From Bacteroidales bacterium (lineage in GTDB: Bacteria > Bacteroidota > Bacteroidia > Bacteroidales > F082): a stretch of 19,079 nucleotides of DNA. The position numbers and the translations under genes were made by a program. The stretch is taken from positions 1 to 19,079 of the forward strand of contig JANTGU010000010.1 of NCBI GenBank assembly GCA_024762735.1, read 5' to 3'. Position 1 is the stretch's first letter, and each line of letters begins with the position of its first letter. Under the pieces are notes generated by a model that made no database searches, was not told the DNA's origin, and saw only the letters and a program-made list of their open reading frames with translations. Shown here one piece after another: positions 7,132-13,528 of the stretch.

Positions 7132-7169
7132 ATTCGTTGAATAATCCTGATTTATTGCATATTTTTGTA
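7132..7169 (+). promoter_or_regulatory. Main candidate promoter of the molybdopterin oxidoreductase operon
   Basis: The -7 box TATTTTTG (7160-7167) is an exact TAnnTTTG match, with TTG at 7137-7139 as -33 and a 20-nt gap. The -33 region is embedded in ATTCGTT, as in the octaheme promoter at 3575-3611. It also overlaps the dyad TTATTC-GTT-GAATAA (7130-7144). Confidence 0.6.
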
Positions 7170-7256
7170 CGAAATATCATATAAACATCTATACATATAT
7201 ACACACATTGCTTACTGTATAGATTTGTTAATGAAAACGATACAAATAAATAAATT

Positions 7257-9515
7257 ATGAAAACAAGAAGGGACTTCATAAAAATTACCGCTGCCGGAGC
7301 AGGGGCAGCCGCTCTTGGACTTCATGCATTAAGTTGGGATAGTGCCACTGCTCAATTTATTGCCAATGGAGACACCTCTCCCGTGAGCGATGAGGAGCTT
7401 ACCAATTATCCCACCTATTGCGAGGTTTGCTTTTGGAAGTGTGCCGGTTTTACCTATGTGGATAAAAAAGGAAACATACGAAAGATAATAGGTAACAAAG
7501 ATGACCCGCACAGCAACGGACGCTTTTGCCCAAGGGGTACCGGGGGTGTGGGTATGTATTACGATGAAGACCGTCTTCAAACCCCGCTTATTAGAGAAAC
7601 CAAAGCCGATGGCACGCAATATTTTAGAAAAGCAAGTTGGGATGAGGCGCTTAACTTGGTGGCTGAAAAAATGAACAAACTCCGCTTGGAGCACGGCCCT
7701 GAATGTCTGGCCCTGTTTTCGCACGGAACGGGGGGTAAACATTTCACTCATCTGGTTAAAGCTTTCGGCTCACCCAACATTACAGCTCCTTCTTTTGCGC
7801 AGTGCCGGGGTCCTCGGGAAGTTGCTTTTACCGCTACCTATGGCGAGGACGTTATGTCGCCTGAAAGAACTGATATTCGGGATACCAAATGTTTAGTATT
7901 GATTGGCTCTCATCTTGGCGAAAACATGCACAACGGACAAGTTCAGGAAATGTCGGAAGCCATTGATAATGGAGCTACCATTATCACTGTGGATCCGAGG
8001 TTTAGTACCGCAGCCAGTAAATCAAAATATTGGTTGCCCATTAAGCCTGCTACCGATATTGCCCTTTTAATGGCGTGGGCACATGTCCTAATTTATGAAG
8101 AACTTTATGATAAAGATTATGTTGAGAAATACACATTCGGGTTTAAAGAGTTAAAAGAGCATGTTAAGAGCATGACGCCCGAGTGGGCTTATGGTATAAC
8201 TACCATCGACCCCAATGTAATCAGGGATACCGCGCGCGAAATGGCAGCAGCGTCGCCGGCAGTACTGGTACACCCGGGTCGGCACGTTACCTGGTATGGC
8301 GATGATACCCAACGTTCAAGAGCCATTGCTATCTTAAATGCTTTATTGGGCTCGTGGGGTCGGCGCGGTGGTTTTTACAATCCCGAAAAAGTCCACTTGC
8401 CAAAGTACCCTTCACCTCCCTATCCCAAACCAAAGCGCTCGTGGAAAGATGCTTACCCTCCCGGCAAGTATAACCTGGTTTCCGAGGTGCTTTCCACCGG
8501 TATTTGCGATGCCACTATCCCTAACGCTGACCTAGATTGTCATTTGAGAGGCTGGATTGTTTATGGTACCAACCTGATGGCCTCACTGCCTGATCAGAAA
8601 AAAACTCTGGAAGCCATTAGTAACCTCGACTTTTTGGTGGTTATCGACACAATGCCCATGGATATTGTCCAGTTGGCCGATGTGGTGTTGCCCGAGTGTA
8701 CCTATCTTGAAAGGTATGATCCTATCAGAACCTCTCCACATCGTGAGCCATACATCGCTTTAAGGATGCCTGCCGCTGAACCCAAGCACGAAACCAAACC
8801 AGGCTGGTGGATTGCCAAGGAATTGGCTAAAAGATTAGGTCTTGGAGATTACTTCAACTATGAAAATTATGAAGATGTACTTGACTGGCAACTTAAAAAA
8901 GTTGGTTCTTCGCTGGAAGAGATGAAACGAATTGGTGTTAAAAAATTCAACCGGGAGTTTGACGACCTCTATTTCCTGCAAAACCTTGAAGATTTTGAGT
9001 TTAATACCAATACCGGAAAAATAGAACTCTACTCTACCGAGCTGGAGATGGAAGGGTTTGACCCAATTCCTAAATATACCCATCATGAAGAGCCGGCTGA
9101 CGGCTATTATCGGCTCAATTACGGAAGAGCGCCCATGCACACCTTCTCCAGAACATCAAACAACCATAACCTTTGGGACTTGATGAAAGAAAACAGTGTA
9201 TGGATTAACCCCAAAGTAGCTAAACTGTGGGATATTGAAAACGGACAATTAATATGGTTAAAAAACCAGGATGGAGTTGTTACCGATTTTCCTGTAAAGG
9301 CCAGGGTAACGGAACGAATACGATGGGATTCAGTCTATCTTGTCCATGGTTTTGGCCATACCAATAAAAAGCTCACCAGAGCTTACGGCCATGGTGCCAG
9401 CGATTCAAACTTAGTAAGTAAAGTGCACATGGATCCCATCATGGGCGGAACCGGGATGAGAGGAAACTTTGTTACATTTCTTAAAGAAAAACCAGGAAAG
9501 GAGGTTAACGCATGA
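7257..9515 (+). CDS. Tat-exported molybdopterin oxidoreductase catalytic subunit, PsrA/PhsA-like
   Basis: This is the catalytic subunit of a periplasmic complex-iron-sulfur-molybdoenzyme, most like polysulfide or thiosulfate reductases. A twin-arginine signal (TRRDFIK at residues 3-9, then an Ala/Gly-rich h-region) directs export with folded cofactor. A [4Fe-4S] site is formed by C55, C58, C62 and C91. C183, in SFAQCRGPREVAF, is the expected Mo ligand, so this is a Cys-type enzyme of the Psr/Phs/NarB group. The C-terminal part (~610-745) looks like the molydopterin-dinucleotide-binding domain. At 752 aa it fits PsrA/PhsA and is shorter than TtrA or SoeA (~950-1000). It overlaps the next gene by 4 nt (ATGA) and heads a seven-gene operon with sulfur-transport and rhodanese genes. 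That context supports a sulfur substrate, but the direction and compound are inferred. Confidence 0.9.
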   Translation: MKTRRDFIKITAAGAGAAALGLHALSWDSATAQFIANGDTSPVSDEELTNYPTYCEVCFWKCAGFTYVDKKGNIRKIIGNKDDPHSNGRFCPRGTGGVGMYYDEDRLQTPLIRETKADGTQYFRKASWDEALNLVAEKMNKLRLEHGPECLALFSHGTGGKHFTHLVKAFGSPNITAPSFAQCRGPREVAFTATYGEDVMSPERTDIRDTKCLVLIGSHLGENMHNGQVQEMSEAIDNGATIITVDPRFSTAASKSKYWLPIKPATDIALLMAWAHVLIYEELYDKDYVEKYTFGFKELKEHVKSMTPEWAYGITTIDPNVIRDTAREMAAASPAVLVHPGRHVTWYGDDTQRSRAIAILNALLGSWGRRGGFYNPEKVHLPKYPSPPYPKPKRSWKDAYPPGKYNLVSEVLSTGICDATIPNADLDCHLRGWIVYGTNLMASLPDQKKTLEAISNLDFLVVIDTMPMDIVQLADVVLPECTYLERYDPIRTSPHREPYIALRMPAAEPKHETKPGWWIAKELAKRLGLGDYFNYENYEDVLDWQLKKVGSSLEEMKRIGVKKFNREFDDLYFLQNLEDFEFNTNTGKIELYSTELEMEGFDPIPKYTHHEEPADGYYRLNYGRAPMHTFSRTSNNHNLWDLMKENSVWINPKVAKLWDIENGQLIWLKNQDGVVTDFPVKARVTERIRWDSVYLVHGFGHTNKKLTRAYGHGASDSNLVSKVHMDPIMGGTGMRGNFVTFLKEKPGKEVNA

Positions 9516-10045
9516 GATACGCAATGGCGGTTGACACCAAAAAATGTGTGGGATGTGGCGACTGTGTAGTTGCCTGCCAAACCGAAAACAATGTGCCCCA
9601 CGGCTATTGCCGCGACTGGATCGTGGAAAACGTGGCAGGCACCTATCCCAAATTAGAAATTGAGTTGCGCTCCGAGCGATGCAATCATTGCGAAAACGCC
9701 CCCTGCGTAAGGTGTTGCCCTACAGGCGCCAGTCATATTGTGGACGGGGGCATTGTTTTGGTTACCCACGACGAGTGTATCGGCTGTGGTGCCTGTATCG
9801 AGTCGTGCCCCTACGATGCCCGATATCCGCATCCCGAGGGATATGTAGATAAATGTACTTTCTGCGTTCACCGTGTTAAAGACGGGGAGAATCCTGCTTG
9901 TGTAGATGTTTGTCCTACCAGCTGTTTGCACTTTGGCGATTTGGATGACCCCAACAGTGACGTGTCAAAAGTTTTGAAAAATAGAAAGTGGAAAGTGTTG
10001 GCTCCCGAGGCAGGCACCAACCCGCAACTATATTTTTTAACCTAA
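9512..10045 (+). CDS. Four-cluster [4Fe-4S] ferredoxin subunit, PsrB-like
   Basis: This is the electron-transfer subunit linking the molybdenum subunit to the membrane subunit. Four cysteine quartets are visible: C12/C15/C18/C22, C57/C60/C65/C69, C89/C92/C95/C99 and C115/C118/C130/C134, the standard DMSO-reductase-family beta-subunit pattern. There is no signal peptide, so it would be co-exported with the Tat-bearing alpha subunit. The ATG overlaps the upstream stop (ATGA), and a strong AGGAGG lies 9 nt upstream, inside the preceding gene. This suggests translational coupling; such a strong Shine-Dalgarno is uncommon in Bacteroidota. The 177-aa length is normal for PsrB. Confidence 0.93.
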   Translation: MRYAMAVDTKKCVGCGDCVVACQTENNVPHGYCRDWIVENVAGTYPKLEIELRSERCNHCENAPCVRCCPTGASHIVDGGIVLVTHDECIGCGACIESCPYDARYPHPEGYVDKCTFCVHRVKDGENPACVDVCPTSCLHFGDLDDPNSDVSKVLKNRKWKVLAPEAGTNPQLYFLT

Positions 10046-10061
10046 CCATAAAATCAGGAAA

Positions 10062-11003
10062 ATGAAAGAAGAACTATTTGTCAGCGGGCGTAACATCCCC
10101 AATATTGACCCTTACCTCCATTTGTGGCACTGGGAAATTCCCCTGTACCTTTTCCTGGGAGGGCTCGCCGCAGGAATCTTGTTTTTTGCCGGGTACTTTT
10201 ATATTATGCACAAGGAAAAAGAGATGAAAGCCACCATCCAATGGGCTCCCATGTTGGTACCTTTTTTATTGGTAATAGGTTTGGGAGCGCTGTTTTTGGA
10301 TTTAAAACATCAACTTTACTTTTGGCGGCTTTACACCACCATTCGAATAGAATCACCCATGTCGTGGGGTGCCTGGGTGCTGATGGCTGTTACACCTTTA
10401 TCCATCGTGTGGGCGGCAACCTATATCAAAGATCTTTTCCCAAAGTGGAAATGGCCATTTAAATGGCTCGATACCTTTGAGGCTTTTGCCAAAAAATATC
10501 GTAAAGCCATGGCCTGGATCATGATGATGCTTTCGGTAATCCTGGGGGTTTATACCGGTATTCTTTTATCGGCATTCAATGCACGCCCATTGTGGAATAC
10601 ATCCATCTTAGGCCCTCTGTTTTTGGTTTCCGGATTTTCAACCGGACTGGCGGCCATTATATGGATGTCGAAAAGTAAATACGAACGCAAGGTGCTAACC
10701 CGTATCGACCTCATTTTTATTTTTGTGGAACTGTTCTTTATCATTCACATGATGATGGGATTACAGGCAGGCTCGCAGGCTGCTATTGAAGCTTCCCAAC
10801 TATTTTTAGGAGGTGAATTTACGGTAACTTTTTGGGTGTTTGTTGTGCTGTTGGGATTGGCTTTTCCTGCCACCCTCGAAATATTTGAACTACGGGGATA
10901 CCATGTTCCTGGTTGGCTGCCTTCATTCCTGATTTTAATGGGAGGACTCGTTTTCCGGTTTGTGATTTTAGAAGCAGGCCAGCTTACACGATATTTATAT
11001 TGA
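10062..11003 (+). CDS. NrfD/PsrC-family quinone-interacting membrane subunit
   Basis: This is the membrane anchor that exchanges electrons and protons with menaquinone for the Psr-like complex. The 313-aa protein has about eight hydrophobic helices and no heme-binding pattern, as expected for NrfD/PsrC. Recognisable features are HWEIPLYLFLGGLAAG near residue 23, SPMSWGAWVL near 98, NARPLWNTSILGPLFLVSG near 173, and a final R...EAGQLTRY. An NrfD-type rather than cytochrome b-type third subunit favours the Psr layout over Salmonella-type Phs. It starts 16 nt after the ferredoxin gene with AGGAAA before the ATG. Confidence 0.92.
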   Translation: MKEELFVSGRNIPNIDPYLHLWHWEIPLYLFLGGLAAGILFFAGYFYIMHKEKEMKATIQWAPMLVPFLLVIGLGALFLDLKHQLYFWRLYTTIRIESPMSWGAWVLMAVTPLSIVWAATYIKDLFPKWKWPFKWLDTFEAFAKKYRKAMAWIMMMLSVILGVYTGILLSAFNARPLWNTSILGPLFLVSGFSTGLAAIIWMSKSKYERKVLTRIDLIFIFVELFFIIHMMMGLQAGSQAAIEASQLFLGGEFTVTFWVFVVLLGLAFPATLEIFELRGYHVPGWLPSFLILMGGLVFRFVILEAGQLTRYLY

Positions 11004-11020
11004 TTTAAATCCATTGAACG

Positions 11021-11557
11021 ATGAAAAAACATAAAAATAATAATGGAAGACCTCACTACCTGAACCCGTATTTTGGGGGTGTTTTGCTGGGGTTGTTGGT
11101 TGTGATTACTTTTTACATAACAGGAAGAGGGCTCGGTGCCAGTGGTGCTGTTAAAAGTACGGTTGTAACAGCGGTAGAAACCTTTGCCCCACAGCATGCC
11201 GAAAATAGTCCCTATTATAGCAAGTATATTCCCGAAGACAAATCGCCTATGAACAACTGGCTTGTTTTCGAGTCATTTGGAATTTTAATTGGCGGACTGC
11301 TCTCGGGGGTTATCTATGGCCGAATTAAAAAGTTCAGAATTGAACATGGTAAACACACAACAAGTTCAAAACGGTTGATTTTTGCGGTACTGGGCGGTGC
11401 CCTGTTTGGTTTTGGCAGCCAGTTTGGCCGTGGTTGTACCAGCGGTGCTGCCCTGGTGGGCTCTGCTTCCTTCTCCTTTGGAGGGGTAATAGTAATGCTT
11501 GGAATTTTCGGAACCGGTTATGCCGTAGCCTGGTTCTTTAGAAAACTGTGGATATAA
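11021..11557 (+). CDS. YeeE/YedE (Sulf_transp) family permease, N-terminal half-protein
   Basis: YeeE/YedE (TsuA) proteins bring thiosulfate or other sulfur compounds across the inner membrane. This 178-aa protein carries one conserved half. A first helix is followed by GRGLGASGA (~36-43), a soluble stretch (~45-75), and helices at ~80-100 and ~118-172 around the signature GRGCTSG with C139. Conserved membrane cysteines are thought to contact the sulfur substrate in TsuA; C139 is the only cysteine here. The other half is encoded 19 bp downstream, so the permease is split in two. It lies in the operon directly after the NrfD-type subunit. Confidence 0.88.
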   Translation: MKKHKNNNGRPHYLNPYFGGVLLGLLVVITFYITGRGLGASGAVKSTVVTAVETFAPQHAENSPYYSKYIPEDKSPMNNWLVFESFGILIGGLLSGVIYGRIKKFRIEHGKHTTSSKRLIFAVLGGALFGFGSQFGRGCTSGAALVGSASFSFGGVIVMLGIFGTGYAVAWFFRKLWI

Positions 11558-11576
11558 TCATATAAAATATAGTAAA

Positions 11577-12179
11577 ATGGGACCATTAATACCAAATGAA
11601 ATAATAACCGGAGACTGGAACTTTGTTATTGCCATATTAATCGGCATTGCTTTTGGGTTTTTACTGGAAGCCTCCGGATTTTCCTCATCCCGAAATTTGG
11701 CCGGTGTTTTTTACGGCTATAATTTTGTAGTGTTGCGTGTGTTTTTTACCGCCGTTATTGTTGCCATGGCAGGGCTGCTCTATTTCGATTATTTCGGGTG
11801 GCTCGACTTGTCTAAAATTTTTATCCTACCCACATTTTTGTCACCCATGATACTGGGCGCAGTTATCATGGGAATTGGTTTTGTGATGGGTGGCTTTTGC
11901 CCGGGAACCAGTTTTACGGCCATTGCCATTGGTAAAATGGATGCGGTGTTTTTTGTCATTGGGCTCTTCATAGGCATTTTTATTTTTGGAGAAAGTTTCC
12001 CCTTGTTCAAAGATTTCTTCAACAGCGGAAGCATGGGCAATGTTACCCTGACCGATGTAACGGGTATTGCAGCCCCCTGGTTTGCTTTTGGCTTTACCGT
12101 AGTTGCCCTGGCAGCCTTTTGGGTTACTGCTGAAATAGAGAAGAAAGTAAGAAAGAATACCAAAGAATATAAATTCTAA
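11577..12179 (+). CDS. YeeE/YedE (Sulf_transp) family permease, C-terminal half-protein
   Basis: This is the second half of the split sulfur permease, 200 aa. Helices lie at about 15-32, 50-70, 82-106, 122-138 and 165-184. Motifs include EASGFSSSRNLAG (~31-43) and GGFCPGTS with C108, the counterpart of GRGCTSG in the first half. Together the two proteins supply two membrane cysteines in pseudo-symmetric positions. The tail is basic, which suits a cytoplasmic C-terminus. The ATG is 19 bp after the previous stop and the next gene starts 4 bp after this one, so translation is probably coupled. No TusA-like partner, often adjacent to YeeE, is present in the window. Confidence 0.88.
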   Translation: MGPLIPNEIITGDWNFVIAILIGIAFGFLLEASGFSSSRNLAGVFYGYNFVVLRVFFTAVIVAMAGLLYFDYFGWLDLSKIFILPTFLSPMILGAVIMGIGFVMGGFCPGTSFTAIAIGKMDAVFFVIGLFIGIFIFGESFPLFKDFFNSGSMGNVTLTDVTGIAAPWFAFGFTVVALAAFWVTAEIEKKVRKNTKEYKF

Positions 12180-12183
12180 TATT

Positions 12184-12807
12184 ATGAATAAAAATTATCT
12201 GTTTCTTACCATTTTAATGCTGCTGTTAGCCGTGGGAACCTTTTTTATTCCTAAAAAGCAGCTTGTAAAGCACGAACGTAGTCCTGAAAAGCTCCTGATG
12301 GATATTACTCAACCGTCAAGATATGTAACTACCGATCAGGTAGCAAAAATGATTATTGAACAAGACCCTACCCTGGAACTTATTGATGTAAGGCCGGCTG
12401 ATGAGTACAATAAATTTACCCTTCCCGATGCCGTTAACGTACCTTTAAAAGATATTTTAACACCGGAAAGCCAGGACAACCTGGGTATTGAAGACATGAA
12501 TGCTGTTTTTTTTAGTAACGATGATATCATGGCCGATCAGGCGTGGGTTATTTCAAGACGGATGGGATACAAAAACATCTACGTGATGAAAGGAGGATTA
12601 AACTGTTGGATTGAAACCATCATCAATCCGGTAGAACCGCCTGAAACGGCACCTGAAACTGCCTTTGAAACCTATCATTTTCGTAAAGCTGCCGGTATCT
12701 ATTTTACCGGGGGCAATACGGTTCAAACAGGTGATACCGGCACTAAAAAAGCCAAAGTTAAAGTGAGAAGAAAGAAAAAGGAAAAAGCCGCTTCAGGAGG
12801 TTGTTAA
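12184..12807 (+). CDS. Membrane-anchored rhodanese-fold protein lacking the catalytic Cys, with C-terminal GGC tail
   Basis: An N-terminal helix (residues ~5-22 after MNKN) anchors or exports the protein, leaving the rest in the periplasm. A rhodanese fold follows (~48-145): LELIDVRPADEYNKFTLPDAVNVPL and a final MKGGLNCW. The loop that normally holds the catalytic cysteine reads AVFFSNDDIMADQAW (~107-121), so no cysteine is there; C141 is near but outside the loop. A Pro/Glu/Thr-rich linker (~149-160) leads to the terminal tail KVKVRRKKKEKAASGGC (191-207). That tail is identical to the end of the next gene's product. True persulfide transfer by the usual route is unlikely; the terminal Cys is the best candidate for sulfur chemistry or attachment. 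Fold call strong, role inferred. Confidence 0.87.
   Translation: MNKNYLFLTILMLLLAVGTFFIPKKQLVKHERSPEKLLMDITQPSRYVTTDQVAKMIIEQDPTLELIDVRPADEYNKFTLPDAVNVPLKDILTPESQDNLGIEDMNAVFFSNDDIMADQAWVISRRMGYKNIYVMKGGLNCWIETIINPVEPPETAPETAFETYHFRKAAGIYFTGGNTVQTGDTGTKKAKVKVRRKKKEKAASGGC
12757..12804 (+). other. Tail-coding segment 1 (shared C-terminal GGC peptide)
   Basis: This encodes the end of the first rhodanese-fold protein, including VKVRRKKKEKAASGGC. Aligned codon by codon with the second copy, nearly all third positions, and both Arg codons (AGA versus CGC), differ while the residues do not. Confidence 0.75.
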
Positions 12808-12828
12808 TCATATTTAAATACATTAGTT

Positions 12829-13467
12829 ATGCATGTACACGAAAGAAACCCGAAACGAACATTGATTACCATATTGCTATTTGCACTGGTTATTGTTGTT
12901 GGATGGTTAACCATGAAAAAGCCGCGCTTTAATTATCAACTTACACCGCAACAAACGGTGGATATGGTTATCGGCCATAAAGGATGCTTTCATCCTTTTG
13001 AACTGGCAAACGCTTTAGGTGATAAATCTGGCAAAGTTGTTTTAATTGATATCAGGAACAGCTTTGATTATGCCAGAGGTCATATTCCGGGTTCCATGAA
13101 TATTACGGCTACCAACCTTCTTGAAGAAGAAAATGTTAAACAGCTCGATACCTGGAATAAGAATAATGTTAAAGTAGTTTTTTATCACGACGACCAGCTT
13201 CAGGCCAATGGTACCTGGATGTTATTCCGGCAAATCGGATATGACAACACTTTTGTGCTATTGGGTGGATACAACTACTACGCTTCCCATAAAAACAACC
13301 TGAACGACAGCCAAGGCAAAACCTGTTTAAAAGGAGTGCCAAAATATGACTTTGCGGAAGTAGCCAAAAAATCAGGCGCTTCGGCTGATGTTCCCGCAAG
13401 TACCAAAACTAAAAAGGTGAAGGTTCGCCGCAAGAAAAAAGAGAAGGCTGCCTCCGGTGGATGTTAA
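12829..13467 (+). CDS. Second membrane-anchored rhodanese-fold protein lacking the catalytic Cys, same GGC tail
   Basis: A basic N-terminus (MHVHERNPKR) and helix (~11-28) point to an inner-membrane anchor with the domain in the periplasm. The rhodanese fold (~38-155) shows VVLIDIRNSFDYARGHIPGSMNI, but the active loop is VVFYHDDQLQANGTW (~116-130), again without cysteine. Remaining cysteines are C53 (HKGCFHPF), C166 and the terminal C212. The tail KVKVRRKKKEKAASGGC (196-212) matches the upstream protein exactly while 14 of 17 codons differ. The two bodies are much more diverged than the tails, so this is not a recent duplication. It is the last gene of the operon. No clear terminator lies in the 61 bp before the convergent gene. 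Confidence 0.87.
   Translation: MHVHERNPKRTLITILLFALVIVVGWLTMKKPRFNYQLTPQQTVDMVIGHKGCFHPFELANALGDKSGKVVLIDIRNSFDYARGHIPGSMNITATNLLEEENVKQLDTWNKNNVKVVFYHDDQLQANGTWMLFRQIGYDNTFVLLGGYNYYASHKNNLNDSQGKTCLKGVPKYDFAEVAKKSGASADVPASTKTKKVKVRRKKKEKAASGGC
13417..13464 (+). other. Tail-coding segment 2 (shared C-terminal GGC peptide)
   Basis: This is the counterpart of 12757-12804 at the end of the second rhodanese-fold gene. The peptide is identical, but the DNA is strongly diverged at synonymous positions. Confidence 0.75.
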
Positions 13468-13528
13468 GGAGGGGTTATAGGTTTTTGAAATTGACGATGA
13501 TTGGACAACTAAAAATGTAAATACACCG

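Larger units (their letters stand above)
6916..7256 (+). promoter_or_regulatory. Long regulatory region before the molybdopterin oxidoreductase operon
   Basis: I see no gene in this 341-bp stretch. It holds an 18-bp perfect palindrome (7027-7044), two shorter 6+3+6 dyads (7090-7104 TATTGA-AAA-TCAATA; 7130-7144 TTATTC-GTT-GAATAA), a candidate upstream -7 box TATATTTG (7074-7081) and a stronger downstream promoter (7132-7169). The last ~85 nt before the ATG would be an AU-rich leader. The density of dyads suggests binding by one or more regulators, though the region is AT-rich and none of the sites matches a consensus I can name with confidence. Confidence 0.6.

Noticed and set aside
7329..7751. 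140-residue antisense open frame within the molybdopterin oxidoreductase gene
   Set aside because: The sense frame has a Tat signal and Fe-S and Mo ligands; the antisense frame is a by-product of codon use and shows no protein-like motif.
10745..11197. 150-residue antisense frame across the NrfD-type subunit and first permease half
   Set aside because: It covers two well-supported membrane-protein genes on the other strand, and its composition is that of complemented hydrophobic codons.
11021..12179. Split YeeE/YedE as a frameshifted pseudogene of one permease
   Set aside because: Each half has its own start, its own signature Cys motif and a clean stop with a 19-bp spacer. The two halves do not join by a one-base shift, so two real genes are more likely.
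13467..13520. AGGAGGGG right after the last rhodanese stop, followed 10 nt later by a TTG-started 11-codon frame
   Set aside because: The frame is too short and no homology can be argued. The purine run partly overlaps the stop codon of the real gene. It may be a remnant of a lost downstream gene, but nothing supports this.
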